A stretch of 64,000 bases of DNA from Streptomyces sp. NBC_00569 (GCF_036345255.1 NZ_CP107783.1:8239001-8303000); one strand, 5' to 3'. Shown: positions 35,474 to 44,454, numbered from the stretch's first letter. Numbers and translations: made by a program. The notes: generated by a model from the letters alone, not told the origin.

Positions 35474-36091
35474 TCACCATCCGCAGTCGATGTCGGTCGA
35501 TCCTCCGTGGAGGACCGGATCGGTGGCCGTGCCCCTGATCCGTAGCGCACCGCTGTCCTGCCCCCAACTCAAGTCGTACGCGCCCGCGCCGACGGGCCGG
35601 AAACCGTCGTCGACCGTCCAGGACCCCGACTTGCCCAGCGCCAGGCCGGTGCGCCCCACCGCGTAGGCCTCGCCGTTGCCGATCACGAGGAACGACGTCT
35701 CCCGCACCACGGCCGTGCAGCCCCCCGGCCCCGCCGGGCGTAGCACCTGGTAGTCCGCTTCCGAGATCAGGTCGTCCACGGCTCCCCAGCCAGTGCCGAG
35801 CACGGCGGTGACGATCAGCAGAACGTTCCCCAGCCGGGCCCGTGGGGCTCGCTTGCGGGGGAGGCCCGAAGCATCCGCCGGGCCACCCGCCCGGGTGAGG
35901 GCCCGTCGGAGAACGAACGACATGACCAGGAGAGCCGCACTCACGCCCCAGCCGGGAATCACCCGTCCCTGCACGACCAGCAGGAGACTGCTCCAGCTCG
36001 CCACGGCGGCGAGAGCCAGGCTGCCGGTGCCTACTGCGGTGGAGACGGTGGGCGACAGGCTCACGCTGCGCTGCGTACGTTCTTCGGTCAT
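35474..36091 (-). CDS. Hypothetical membrane protein
   Basis: This 205-residue protein is not recognised. It has three likely membrane segments: GSLALAAVASWSSLLLVV, PGWGVSAALLVMSFVL and GNVLLIVTAVLGTGWGAV. A C-terminal soluble domain of about 95 residues, rich in glycine and aspartate, contains WTVDDGFRPVGAGAYDLSWG and is probably extracytoplasmic. It is a single gene converging with the GntR gene; its ATG is at 36091. Confidence 0.75.
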   Translation of the reverse strand: MTEERTQRSVSLSPTVSTAVGTGSLALAAVASWSSLLLVVQGRVIPGWGVSAALLVMSFVLRRALTRAGGPADASGLPRKRAPRARLGNVLLIVTAVLGTGWGAVDDLISEADYQVLRPAGPGGCTAVVRETSFLVIGNGEAYAVGRTGLALGKSGSWTVDDGFRPVGAGAYDLSWGQDSGALRIRGTATDPVLHGGSTDIDCGW

Positions 36092-36204
36092 GGCGGGTAC
36101 GACTCTCCGAACGCGCCGTCAGTTGCGCTGAGAGCCGTGCCGCGGTCCGAACATGTGACGCCGAGTCGGCAGGGCGACGGGTTGTCCCCACGGGGCCCCG
36201 CCGA

Positions 36205-36252
36205 CACGAACAAGGACAAACCTGGGCGCCGGCCGGTTTGTCCTTGCTCGTG
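36205..36252. terminator. Strong bidirectional-type hairpin terminator
   Basis: Arms of 18 bases (CACGAACAAGGACAAACC and its complement with one mismatch) enclose a 12-nt loop. It lies 54 nt beyond the stop of the old-yellow-enzyme gene (36306), whose transcription it should end before the membrane-protein gene. Confidence 0.75.
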
Positions 36253-36305
36253 TGAGGCGTCGTGGAGGGCGCCATGAAGGGCGACCCCAGGACTGGAGGC
36301 GGGGC

Positions 36306-37436
36306 CTAGCTCAGGGTCTTGAGCGCCGCTGCCGCGTCGTACGGCTTCAGCTCGTCGAAACGGCCCTCCAGGACCTTCGCCGCCCACTCCGGGTCCTGGA
36401 GCAGGGCGCGGCCGATGGCGACCATGTCGAACTCGTCGCGCTCCAGGCGGTCGAGGAGGTCGTCGATGCCCTTGACCGCGGAGCCCTCACCCATGAAGGC
36501 GCGGATGAAGTCGCCGTCGAGGCCGACGGAGCCGACCGTGATGGTGGGCTTGCCGGTGAGCTTCTTGGTCCAGCCCGCGAGGTTCAGGTCCGAGCCGTCG
36601 AACTCCGGGCTCCAGTAACGGCGGGTGGAGGCGTGGAAGGCGTCGACGCCGGCCGCGGCGAGGGGGCTGAGGATCGCCTCGAGCTCGTCCGGGGTCTCGG
36701 CGAGCCGCGCGTCGTAGGCCTCCTGCTTCCACTGCGAGTAGCGGAAGATCACCGGGAATTCGGGGGAGACGTTCTCGCGGATCGCGGCGACGATCTCGGC
36801 GGCGAACCGCGTGCGGGCCACCGCGTCGCCACCGTAGCCGTCGGTACGGCGGTTGGTCCCGGCCCAGAAGAACTGGTCGAGCAGGTAGCCGTGGGCGCCG
36901 TGCACCTCGACGCCGTCGAAGCCGATGCGCTCGGCGTCCTTGGCGGCCTGCGCGAACGCGCCGATGACGTCGTCCAGGTCGCCCTGGGTCATGGCCTTGC
37001 CCGTGCCCTCGGTGCCGTCGATGCGAAGGCCCGACGGGCCGACGGCCGGGGCCTCGGCGAAGGGCGGCTTGCCCTGCTGGCGCACCATGCCGATGTGCCA
37101 CAGCTGCGGCACGATCGTGCCGCCCGCCGCGTGCACGTCCTCGGCGACCTTCGCCCAGCCGGCCAGCTGCTCCTCGCCGTGGAAGCGCGGCACCCGGTCG
37201 CTCTCTCCGGCCGACTCGTGGCCGACGTAGGTCCCCTCGGTGACGATCAGGCCCACGCCCGCGGCGGCGCGGCGGGAGTAGTAGGACCGAACGTCCTCGC
37301 CCGGGACGCCGTTCGGCGAGAACATACGCGTCATGGGCGCCATCGCGATGCGGTTCGGGACCTTCAGGCCGTTCAGCGCGACAGGGCGCGACAGGATCTC
37401 GGCAGCGCGGGAAACAGGCGACGCGGCGTCAGTCAC
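36306..37436 (-). CDS. Old yellow enzyme family NADH:flavin oxidoreductase
   Basis: This 376-residue FMN ene-reductase uses NAD(P)H to reduce activated C=C bonds or nitro compounds. Visible are APMTRMFSPNG, the substrate-binding pair in GVEVHGAHGYLLDQFFW, NRRTDGYGGD, and the FMN-phosphate region VAIGRALLQDPEW. The start is GTG at 37436 because AAAGGAGC lies 5 nt upstream. It is divergent from a quinone-oxidoreductase gene, with a 355-bp spacer. The physiological substrate is unknown. Confidence 0.92.
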   Translation of the reverse strand: MTDAASPVSRAAEILSRPVALNGLKVPNRIAMAPMTRMFSPNGVPGEDVRSYYSRRAAAGVGLIVTEGTYVGHESAGESDRVPRFHGEEQLAGWAKVAEDVHAAGGTIVPQLWHIGMVRQQGKPPFAEAPAVGPSGLRIDGTEGTGKAMTQGDLDDVIGAFAQAAKDAERIGFDGVEVHGAHGYLLDQFFWAGTNRRTDGYGGDAVARTRFAAEIVAAIRENVSPEFPVIFRYSQWKQEAYDARLAETPDELEAILSPLAAAGVDAFHASTRRYWSPEFDGSDLNLAGWTKKLTGKPTITVGSVGLDGDFIRAFMGEGSAVKGIDDLLDRLERDEFDMVAIGRALLQDPEWAAKVLEGRFDELKPYDAAAALKTLS

Positions 37437-37791
37437 AGAGTGCTCCTTTTGGGTACCAGTCGGTATGTGCACAAGCATGCAATCCGCGTGTGCCAACCGT
37501 TCCGGCCTCCACGGCATTCCGCGGGTCGGCCTCGTCCCCATGTGATCCGGGCCACGGCTCAGGGGTCCCTGGGTGGCCGACCGCGTCGAAGGTCTGTCGC
37601 AGCGCCCCAGCCGGCGGCGCGAGCGTCGCTCTGAAGGGAGCATGCCCGGGGCTCCCGGCCATCGAGACGCTGGGACATGCAGCCGAGACGGAAGGCTATT
37701 CAGTGGCTCGTTCGAGCTCCCTATGGTTGAGGACATCAAGCGGGGCGCCGGGCCGGCGCCCTCAACCCCGCCTGGAACAGGGAGAGTTACC
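37437..37791. promoter_or_regulatory. Divergent intergenic region
   Basis: The 355 bp between two redox genes contain no recognised gene. A TACCGACTGGTACC near-palindrome lies about 12 nt upstream of the old-yellow-enzyme Shine-Dalgarno and could be a repressor site. Confidence 0.35.
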
Positions 37792-38715
37792 GTGCGCGCA
37801 GTGATTCAGAAGTCCTTCGGCGGTCCCGAGGTTCTCGAGGTCGTCGAGACCGAGCGGCCGAAGCCGCTCTCCGGCGAGGTTCTCGTCAAGGTGCACGCCA
37901 GCGCGGTCAACCCGGTGGACGTGGCCGTCAGGTCCGGCGCCTTCCCGCTGCTCGGCGAGCCCCCGTTCGGCGTCGGCTGGGACATCTCGGGGGTCGTCGA
38001 GGAGGCCGCCCCCGGCAGCCGGTTCGCCGTGGGTGACGAGGTCTACGGGATGCCGTTCTTCCCCCGCGCCGCCACCGGTTACGCCGAGTACGTCGCGGCA
38101 CCGTCCCGCCAGCTCGCCCGTAAGCCCGCGTCGGTCGACCACGTGCACGCCGCCGCCATCCCTCTCGCGGCGCTCACCGCCTGGCAGGGCCTCGTGCAGG
38201 CCGCGGGCGTGAAGGAGGGGGACCGGGTCCTCGTCCAGCGCGCGGCAGGCGGTGTCGGCCACTTCGCCGTGCAGATCGCCAAGGCGCGGGGAGCCCACGT
38301 GATCGCCACGGGCAGCGCGGCCCGGCGGGACTTCCTGCGCGGTCTCGGTGCCGACGAGGTCATCGACTACCGGACCACCGATTTCACCGACGTGGTCAAG
38401 GACGCCGACATCGTCCTCGACTCGCTCGCCCAGGGGGACCGGTCGGTCGGGGCGCTGCGTCCCGGCGGCGTGCTCATCAGCATCCTGGAACACGGTGACC
38501 CGGAACTCGCCGCGCGCGTGGAGGCGGCCGGGCGGCGCTTCGCCGGCATCTCGGTCGAGCCGGACTACGCCGCGCTCGAGGCGATCGCCGAACTCGTCGA
38601 CGCGGGCGCGATCCGACCGCACGTCGAGGAGACGTTCCCGCTGGCGGAGGCGGGCAAGGCGCACGAGCTGGTCGCCTCGGGACATGTACAGGGCAAGATT
38701 GTCCTGACGGTCTGA
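37792..38715 (+). CDS. NADP-dependent quinone oxidoreductase-like MDR protein
   Basis: This 307-residue zinc-free medium-chain reductase shows SAVNPVDVAVRSG, the family's NADPH fold VQRAAGGVGHFAVQIAKARG, and a C-terminal LAEAGKAHELVASGHVQGK. It probably reduces quinones or enones. The start is GTG at 37792 after AGGGAGAG; an upstream in-frame ATG at 37723 lacks a ribosome site. The AraC gene follows 34 nt later in the same direction, so the two may be co-transcribed. Confidence 0.9.
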   Translation: MRAVIQKSFGGPEVLEVVETERPKPLSGEVLVKVHASAVNPVDVAVRSGAFPLLGEPPFGVGWDISGVVEEAAPGSRFAVGDEVYGMPFFPRAATGYAEYVAAPSRQLARKPASVDHVHAAAIPLAALTAWQGLVQAAGVKEGDRVLVQRAAGGVGHFAVQIAKARGAHVIATGSAARRDFLRGLGADEVIDYRTTDFTDVVKDADIVLDSLAQGDRSVGALRPGGVLISILEHGDPELAARVEAAGRRFAGISVEPDYAALEAIAELVDAGAIRPHVEETFPLAEAGKAHELVASGHVQGKIVLTV

Positions 38716-38749
38716 CCGGGACGGGCCGCACCAGGGAGGGCGAGGCCGG

Positions 38750-39688
38750 ATGGACATCCTCACCGAGGCGCTGGCCTCGATGCGCACCGGACGCCCGGCG
38801 TCCGTCCGCACCAACGGCCGCGCCCCCTGGGGCCTGCGCCTGCCCCCGGTCGCCGGCGCGGGATTCCATGTGGTGCTGTACGGGGCCTGCTGGCTGGTCC
38901 CGCTGGAGGACTCGGCCCCGCATCTGGAGCCGATCCCGCTGAGCGCCGGTGATGTCGTCTTCCTGCGCGACGGGCGGGGCCACATCCTCGCCGACCACCC
39001 GTCCAGCGCGGCCGAGGAGCCCCGGGCCGAGAACTTCCGGGAGGGGTCGCCGATCGGCTCGGTGACGCTTGGCGGGGACGGCCCCGAGACCCGCCTGCTC
39101 TGCGGCAACTACCACCTGGACCAGGGCCGCCCGCACCCCCTGGTGCGCCAGCTGCCCGAGGTGGTCCACCTGCCCACGCGGCACGGGCGCCACCCGGAGC
39201 TGAGCGCCGCGGTCCAGCTCCTCGGCTCCGAGCTGGAGAATCCGCGGATCGGCTCGGACGGCATCGTGCCCACGCTGATCGACTCGCTGCTCCTCTACAT
39301 CCTGCGCGCCTGGCTGGAGGGCCAGCCCGCCTCCGCCGCGCAGGGCTGGGCCGCGGCGCTCGGTGACTCGGCCGTCGCACCCGCGCTGGCGGCCATGCAC
39401 GGCGACCCGTCGACCCAGTGGACCGTCGAGGCGCTGGCCGGGCGGGCCGGGCTGTCCCGCGCCGCGTTCGCCAGGCGGTTCAACGCGTTGGTGGGGGAGC
39501 CGCCCATGGCGTATCTGACCCGCTGGCGCATGACGACGGCGGCCCGGCTGCTACGGGAGTCCGACGCGCCCCTGACGACGGTCGCCGCCCGTGCGGGCTA
39601 CGGCTCGGAGTTCGCCTTCGCCAAGGCGTTCAAACGGGAGTACGGGCTCGCCCCGGGTGGCTACCGGCGGCAGACCAGGGCGGCGTAG
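38750..39688 (+). CDS. AraC-family regulator with cupin sensor
   Basis: This 312-residue protein has an N-terminal cupin-like domain (about 15-190; GDVVFLRDGRGHILAD) and a C-terminal double helix-turn-helix (about 205-305; VEALAGRAGLSRAAFARRFN, LTTVAARAGYGSEFAFAKAF). Such AraC proteins often control a neighbouring reductase. The ATG at 38750 has AGGGAGGGCGAGG upstream. The quinone-reductase gene upstream is the obvious candidate target. Confidence 0.92.
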   Translation: MDILTEALASMRTGRPASVRTNGRAPWGLRLPPVAGAGFHVVLYGACWLVPLEDSAPHLEPIPLSAGDVVFLRDGRGHILADHPSSAAEEPRAENFREGSPIGSVTLGGDGPETRLLCGNYHLDQGRPHPLVRQLPEVVHLPTRHGRHPELSAAVQLLGSELENPRIGSDGIVPTLIDSLLLYILRAWLEGQPASAAQGWAAALGDSAVAPALAAMHGDPSTQWTVEALAGRAGLSRAAFARRFNALVGEPPMAYLTRWRMTTAARLLRESDAPLTTVAARAGYGSEFAFAKAFKREYGLAPGGYRRQTRAA

Positions 39689-39829
39689 GCAGGGCGTCGG
39701 GGTCAGGGTTGCGTGGGGGCAGGGCGGCGCCGCGGGGCGGTGCGGCCGGGCGGCGCAGGCGGGGCCTGATCTTCGAATGCGGGTTCGAGCGGGGGTGCAT
39801 TTTCGGGTTGCCTGGACCATTCTTGAGGT

Positions 39830-40063
39830 ATGCCCGAAGGTGCGCCCGTGATCGTGCACCCGCCCCTGCCTGACGGCGGTCGGCGGGTGACGATTCGCGG
39901 CAAGGACGTGGGGACCGCCTACAACCTGCTCGACGTCCTGGAATTCCTGCGGGCCGCGGGCCTTCCCGAGGCGGACACCGCCGTCGACGACCCGGAACTG
40001 ATCGACTGGCATGATGCGGGGCCCGACTCCTGGGGCCCGGACGGGCCGGAGATGACGTCGTGA
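39830..40063 (+). CDS. Small hypothetical protein
   Basis: This 77-residue acidic protein is of unknown function: GGRRVTIRGKDVGTAYNLLD and an Asp/Glu/Pro-rich tail (WHDAGPDSWGPDGPEM). No membrane segment or known domain is seen. The ATG at 39830 has GAGG almost touching it; GTG at 39848 has GAAGG at good spacing and may be the true start (71 residues). Confidence 0.65.
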   Translation: MPEGAPVIVHPPLPDGGRRVTIRGKDVGTAYNLLDVLEFLRAAGLPEADTAVDDPELIDWHDAGPDSWGPDGPEMTS

Positions 40064-40151
40064 CCGGTCGGTCATGGGCCGCTCGCGCGCGCCCGCCGGG
40101 GCATGTGTGCAGACCGTCGAACAGGACGTCCGCGTACGCGATCCTGACCGG

Positions 40152-40805
40152 CTAGGTCGTTCGCGCGAGCCGGTCGAGCAGCTCGTGCCAGCCCGCCTCC
40201 ACGCGGTCCAGCGGCATGCCCCGCTCGACGGTCAGATGGTGGACGAGCGCGGTGTCCGCGGCGGCCAGCAGCGTGTGCGCGAGGAGGTCGGTGTCGCCCT
40301 GCGCGCCCGCCTGGCGCAGCAGCAGCGTGACGTGCGTGTGACGCAGGCGGTTCGCCGGGACCGCGTAGTTGCGCAGGGGGTCCGTGCGGGCGGCGAGGAT
40401 CAGCTCGTGGTGGTCCCGCTCGTGGCGCATGAGGGCGGGGCCGAAGGCGTGCAGGCGCTCCAGGGCGGGCGCGTCCGGACCCAGGGGAGGCGGGCCCGAG
40501 AGGAACGCCGCCTGAAGCTGCTGCTCCCGGTGGTCCAGGAGGGCGATGAGCAGCCCGGTCCGGTCGCCGAAGCGCCGGAAGACCGTCCCCTTGCCGACGC
40601 CGGCCGCCATCGCCACCGCCTCCATGGTGAGGTTCGCCGCGCCGCACTCGGACATCAGGCGTGATGCGGCCTCCAGCAGGCGGGTGCGGTTGCGTGCCGC
40701 GTCCGCCCGCAGCGCAGGCCGCTCGCCCGCCGGTGTCAGGGCGAGGTCGGTCGGTCCGCCCAGGGTGCCGGACGTCGTGACGAGGGGAGGGATGGGGCCG
40801 GTCAT
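40152..40805 (-). CDS. TetR-family repressor
   Basis: This 217-residue regulator has the helix-turn-helix at about residues 60-80 (LTMEAVAMAAGVGKGTVFRRFG) and a SbtR-like C-terminal domain rich in His/Leu (HERDHHELILAAR). It is divergent from an FMN reductase gene across 125 bp that contains two GGAC/GTCC palindromes, so it probably represses that gene and itself. Confidence 0.92.
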   Translation of the reverse strand: MTGPIPPLVTTSGTLGGPTDLALTPAGERPALRADAARNRTRLLEAASRLMSECGAANLTMEAVAMAAGVGKGTVFRRFGDRTGLLIALLDHREQQLQAAFLSGPPPLGPDAPALERLHAFGPALMRHERDHHELILAARTDPLRNYAVPANRLRHTHVTLLLRQAGAQGDTDLLAHTLLAAADTALVHHLTVERGMPLDRVEAGWHELLDRLARTT

Positions 40806-40836
40806 GGCTTCAGAGTAGCGCCGGGAGCCGACAAGT

Positions 40837-40884
40837 GGACCGTGGTCCGGATAGGTGGTACAACTTTAAACGGACTTCGGTCCG
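40837..40884. promoter_or_regulatory. Putative TetR operator pair
   Basis: GGACCGTGGTCC (40837-40848) and CGGAC-TTCG-GTCCG (40871-40884) are inverted repeats with the same half-site. A third half-site (TTGGACCG) follows. They lie between the TetR and FMN-reductase starts. Confidence 0.6.
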
Positions 40885-40930
40885 GTTGGACCGTGCATGA
40901 GATCCGTTCGCCCTTATCTGGAGTTATGCC

Positions 40931-41491
40931 ATGTCTGTTCGCATCCTCGCCCTCGTCGGCAGCCTCCGCGCCGGTTCGCACAACCGTCAGCTCGCCGAGG
41001 CCGCCGCCAAGCACGCGCCCGCCGGCGCCGACATCCAGCTCTTCGAGGGCCTCGCCGACGTGCCCTTCTACAACGAGGACATCGACGTCGAGGGCAGCGT
41101 CCCCGCCGCTGCCGCGCGGCTGCGCGAGGCCGCCGCTCAGGCCGACGCCTTCCTCCTCTTCTCGCCCGAGTACAACGGCACCATGCCGGCCGTCCTGAAG
41201 AACGCCATCGACTGGCTGTCCCGCCCGTACGGCGCCGGCGCGATCTCCGGCAAGCCGGTCGCCGTCGTCGGCACCGCGTTCGGCCAGTACGGCGGCGTGT
41301 GGGCGCAGGACGACGTGCGCAAGGCCGCGGGCATCGCCGGTGGCGCGGTGCTCGAGGACGTCAAGCTGTCCATCCCCGGCTCGGTGACGCGCTTCGCCGA
41401 GACCCACCCCGCCGACGACTCCGAGGTCGCGACCGCGCTGACCGAGGTCGTCGGCCGCCTGAGCGAGCAGGTCACCCCCGCCGCTGCCTGA
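40931..41491 (+). CDS. NADPH-dependent FMN reductase family protein
   Basis: This 186-residue flavodoxin-like reductase shows the FMN phosphate loop VGSLRAGSHNRQLAEAA and the family signature SPEYNGTMPAVLKNAIDW. Relatives reduce quinones, azo dyes or chromate with NAD(P)H. The ATG at 40931 follows GGAG. It is divergent from the TetR gene and followed by a strong terminator, so it is a single-gene unit. Confidence 0.94.
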   Translation: MSVRILALVGSLRAGSHNRQLAEAAAKHAPAGADIQLFEGLADVPFYNEDIDVEGSVPAAAARLREAAAQADAFLLFSPEYNGTMPAVLKNAIDWLSRPYGAGAISGKPVAVVGTAFGQYGGVWAQDDVRKAAGIAGGAVLEDVKLSIPGSVTRFAETHPADDSEVATALTEVVGRLSEQVTPAAA

Positions 41492-41507
41492 GGCTCCTGA
41501 CACGAGT

Positions 41508-41552
41508 GCGGCCGGAGGCCCGGGGCGACGACTGTCCCGGGCCTCCGGCCGC
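41508..41552 (+). terminator. Perfect 17-bp stem terminator
   Basis: GCGGCCGGAGGCCCGGG and its exact complement flank an 11-nt loop, 17 nt after the FMN-reductase stop. No T-tract follows. Confidence 0.8.
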
Positions 41553-41663
41553 TCCCGTTCCGGGGGAGCCCTTACGGGTTCCGGACGAACCAGGCCGGGC
41601 CACGAACGGCTGACCCGTGGCGGCCCCGGAGCGCGCACGTCGATCCTCTCTGCCTACGATGCA

Positions 41664-42128
41664 GTGGTGACCACCCGCCTCGGACCGTCCGTGCGACCGC
41701 AGTTGACGCTGCGGCTTCTCGGGCTGCTCCTCGGCGCCGTGCTCCTGGGTCTGCTCGGCATGCACGGCCTGGGACCCGTACCGGCCGGCGCGTACAGCGA
41801 GACGCATCCAGCGGCCTCGTCCGACATGGGCATGGGTGGCGCCGCGGACGCGGGTGACCGTGCCGGGCCCGGACAGCGGGGCGTCAAGGCTTCCGCATCC
41901 GACTCGTGCGACCACGGTGACGGTGGCTGCGGCGGGCACATGGCGCACGCGGACTCGGTCTGCGCCTCCGCCTCCATCGCCGGGCCCCCGGCAGTCGCGC
42001 CCGCGCTGCTCCCCGACGTGATCGCCTGCCCCGCCCGCCCGGACGCCCGCACCTCGTCGGCCGGCAGTGGCCCCGACGGCGGCCGCGCCCCGCCGTCACT
42101 CTCGGAACTCCAACTCCTGCGGATCTAG
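41664..42128 (+). CDS. DUF6153-like small membrane protein
   Basis: This 154-residue protein has one N-terminal membrane segment (LRLLGLLLGAVLLGLLGMHG) and an exported, low-complexity remainder with a His/Cys/Asp cluster (CDHGDGGCGGHMAHADSVC) that could bind metal. Such proteins occur in Streptomyces beside DUF305 lipoproteins, as here. It starts at GTG 41664 or 41667. Function is unknown. Confidence 0.75.
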   Translation: MVTTRLGPSVRPQLTLRLLGLLLGAVLLGLLGMHGLGPVPAGAYSETHPAASSDMGMGGAADAGDRAGPGQRGVKASASDSCDHGDGGCGGHMAHADSVCASASIAGPPAVAPALLPDVIACPARPDARTSSAGSGPDGGRAPPSLSELQLLRI

Positions 42129-42214
42129 AACGGCCCGCGCGGTACCGCACGCCCCAAGGGGCGGCGCCGCGCTCGCGCGAGCCCTTCACCCGAGATCAGC
42201 ACCAGGAGTTCCGC

Positions 42215-42895
42215 ATGACCGCACACCGCACGACCGCACACCGCACGTTCGTCCGCCGCGCCGCCTTCGCCGCCACCGCAGGGGCGGCCGCCTTGGTGCT
42301 CGCCGCCTGTGGCAGCGACAAGCCGGCCGGAGGACACGACATGGGGGCGAAGGAATCCGGCTCGGCCGCGACTGCCTCGACCCGGGCCGAGGACCACGGC
42401 AAGGCAGGCCGCAACAACGCCGACAGTCACAACAGCGCCGACGTCTCCTTCGCCAAGGAAATGATCCAGCACCACCGTCAGGCCGTCGAGATGGCCGGAC
42501 TGGCAGGGGGTCGCGCCGCGTCGAAGGACGTCAAGAGCCTCGCCGCCAGGATCGAGGGGGCCCAGGACCCCGAGATCGAGAACATGTCCGGCTGGCTCAC
42601 CGCATGGGGTGAGGAAGTCCCCGCCGACATGTCCGGCATGGGCCACGACATGTCCTCGTCCATGCCCGGCATGATGAGCGCCGGTGACATGGACGAGCTC
42701 AAGAAGGCCTCCGGCGGCGACTTCGACAAGAAGTTCCTGGCGATGATGGTCAAGCACCACGAGGGCGCCGTCACGATGGGCAGGACCGAGAAGTCCGACG
42801 GCAAGTACGGCCCCGCGACGCGGCTCGCCGCCGACGTGGTGACCGCGCAGACCGCCGAGATCGAGCAGATGAACAAGATGCTCGGCAAGAGCTGA
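42215..42895 (+). CDS. DUF305 lipoprotein
   Basis: This 226-residue exported lipoprotein has the lipobox LAAC at about residue 32. Two DUF305 helical repeats each carry a histidine pair (MIQHHRQAVEM, MVKHHEGAVTMG). A Met/His/Asp-rich linker (SGMGHDMSSSMPGMM) looks like a copper or silver binding segment. DUF305 proteins are often in metal-homeostasis loci, so an envelope metal-binding role with the preceding DUF6153 protein is inferred. The ATG at 42215 has CAGGAG upstream. Confidence 0.9.
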   Translation: MTAHRTTAHRTFVRRAAFAATAGAAALVLAACGSDKPAGGHDMGAKESGSAATASTRAEDHGKAGRNNADSHNSADVSFAKEMIQHHRQAVEMAGLAGGRAASKDVKSLAARIEGAQDPEIENMSGWLTAWGEEVPADMSGMGHDMSSSMPGMMSAGDMDELKKASGGDFDKKFLAMMVKHHEGAVTMGRTEKSDGKYGPATRLAADVVTAQTAEIEQMNKMLGKS

Positions 42896-42918
42896 CGGTC
42901 CCGAGAGATTGGAATGAC

Positions 42919-42970
42919 CTGACGGATCCGACGTCTGACGGATCCGAAAGATCTGACGGATCCGAAAGAT
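42919..42970 (+). repeat. Short tandem repeats, 18-bp unit
   Basis: The unit CTGACGGATCCGAAAGAT occurs twice exactly (42935, 42953) after a variant 16-bp copy at 42919. A partial fourth copy begins at 42971. It is non-coding, directly after the DUF305 stop. Confidence 0.85.
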
Positions 42971-43008
42971 CTGGCGAAATGCCCTGGGTGGACGCGCCGT
43001 GCACCCCA

Positions 43009-43045
43009 GGGGTGTGGCCGACAGGCGCCCTGTCGGCCACACCCC
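43009..43045 (+). terminator. Perfect 17-bp stem terminator
   Basis: GGGGTGTGGCCGACAGG pairs exactly with CCTGTCGGCCACACCCC across a 3-nt loop. It closes the DUF6153-DUF305 unit. Confidence 0.82.
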
Positions 43046-43278
43046 GGCGGAGTCCACGCACGGTTGCTTGCCGCCGGACCGGTGACGGTACGCGCGATCG
43101 GGGGCATGGTGGGAGACCCTCACCGCAACGGCCGCCCGGCATCCGCGCCGACCGTGAACCGGGACCCGCCACGGCCTGATCGTGCCGACCCGGGGCACTC
43201 GTCCGGTTCGGGAACCGGCGCCGGTGTGTGCGAGGCTCGACGCCAAAGGCCTTCGTACGTCGGCCGGATGGAGGTGCG

Positions 43279-43731
43279 ATGTCCACGCAGAGCCACCGTT
43301 TGATGATCACCGAGCTGGCGAGCTGCGAAGGCTGCGCGGTGCTGCGGGTCAGCGGCGAACTCGACCAGAGCGCCGAGGAACTCTTCCTGGGCACGCTCGG
43401 TGCCTGCGTCGACGCGGGCCACCCCTACCTCGTCCTCGACGTCACCGCGCTCTCCTTCTGCGACTCACGCGGTCTGTACTGCCTGCTGGCCATGCGGTGG
43501 CTGCTCGACCGCCGGGGCGGCAAGCTCCTCCTGGCCGGGGCGGGGCGACGGCTGACCGAACTCCTCGCCCAGACAGGCAGTGTCGACCTGCTCCCCGCCC
43601 AACGGTCCGTCGGCCAGGCCCTGCTGTCGCTGCCGCCCTCGCACCGGCCGGTCTGGCCGCCCGTGACGAGCCCCGACGCGCTGGACGACGGGCCGCCCAG
43701 ACCCCCGCATCCCCGGCCTCCTTCACCCTGA
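43279..43731 (+). CDS. STAS-domain anti-sigma factor antagonist
   Basis: This 150-residue RsbV/SpoIIAA-like protein has the conserved phosphorylation serine S63 in FCDSRGLYCLL, after VLRVSGELDQ. About 35 residues of a Pro-rich tail follow the domain. It would release a sigma factor by binding an RsbW-type kinase. The HATPase-containing SpoIIE-like protein at 20649 is one conceivable partner but is far away. The ATG at 43279 has GGAGGTGCG upstream. Confidence 0.9.
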   Translation: MSTQSHRLMITELASCEGCAVLRVSGELDQSAEELFLGTLGACVDAGHPYLVLDVTALSFCDSRGLYCLLAMRWLLDRRGGKLLLAGAGRRLTELLAQTGSVDLLPAQRSVGQALLSLPPSHRPVWPPVTSPDALDDGPPRPPHPRPPSP

Positions 43732-43758
43732 GAGGGCCAGGCCCGGGGCGCACGGACC

Positions 43759-44346
43759 TCACCCGCCCCGGGCGGCCCCCGGCGCACCGGCGCGCAGGCC
43801 GTCCATCACGAGGTCGAACAGCCACCCGGCGCGCGACTGCCAGTCGCCGTGCGGGTCGATCTGCCAGAGCCCGGCGATGGCGAGCGCGAAGTCCTCCGGT
43901 GTCACCCCGGGGCGGATCGTGCCCGCCTCCTCGTTCGCCTTGAGCAGGAGTGACATGGCCGACGTCACCGGGCCGTGACCGAGGGCGGCCAGGCTGCCGC
44001 GCGTGGTGGCCTCGCGCAGCGCGTCCGCCAGGCCGGCCTTCGCCATGGCGTACTGGGCGAGGCGGTCCATCCATGCGCGCAGGGCATCGTCGGGAGCGCG
44101 GGCCGCGAGCAGCTGGGACGCGGTGTCGGCGACCTGCTGCATCTCGTAGCGGTAGACCTCGAGGACGAGGGATTCACGGTTGGGGAAGTTGCGGTAGAAC
44201 GTGCCCTGGCCGACGCCCGCCTTCTTCGCGATCGCGCTCAGCGGGGCGTCCGCCGACCGCGTCAGCTCGACCAGCGCCACTTCCAGGATGCGGTCGCGAT
44301 TGCGTTGCGCGTCCGAGCGCAGCGGCGCGTCCTTCTTCGGCTGCAC
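43759..44346 (-). CDS. TetR-family repressor of the molybdenum hydroxylase operon
   Basis: This 195-residue regulator has the helix-turn-helix at about 35-55 (LSAIAKKAGVGQGTFYRNFP) and an SbtR-type C-terminal domain (DALREATTRGSLAALGHGP). The start is GTG at 44346 after GGAAGGGGGA. It is divergent from the paoABC-like operon with two GGACA palindromes between. It probably represses the operon until an aldehyde-like ligand binds. Confidence 0.92.
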   Translation of the reverse strand: MQPKKDAPLRSDAQRNRDRILEVALVELTRSADAPLSAIAKKAGVGQGTFYRNFPNRESLVLEVYRYEMQQVADTASQLLAARAPDDALRAWMDRLAQYAMAKAGLADALREATTRGSLAALGHGPVTSAMSLLLKANEEAGTIRPGVTPEDFALAIAGLWQIDPHGDWQSRAGWLFDLVMDGLRAGAPGAARGG

Positions 44347-44409
44347 CCGTCCCCCTTCCGGGAATCACGAATCCGTACGCCGGTGCCGAGAACCGGTATG
44401 CCCTTGCTA

Positions 44410-44454
44410 AGCGGACAGGTGTCCGCTAGGTTCTGACGTAGTGGACACGTGTCC
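44410..44454. promoter_or_regulatory. Two TetR operator palindromes
   Basis: AGCGGACA-GG-TGTCCGCT (44410-44427) and GGACACGTGTCC (44443-44454) share the half-site GGACA. They lie between the divergent TetR and paoA-like genes and are about 30 bp apart centre to centre. Confidence 0.75.

Noticed and set aside
42919..42970. CRISPR-like repeats
   Set aside because: The 18-bp units are directly adjacent with no spacers, and there are no cas genes.
43279..43731. Direct partnership of the STAS protein with the SpoIIE-like protein at 20649
   Set aside because: They are over 20 kb apart, and Streptomyces encode many such proteins. Nothing in the sequence links them.
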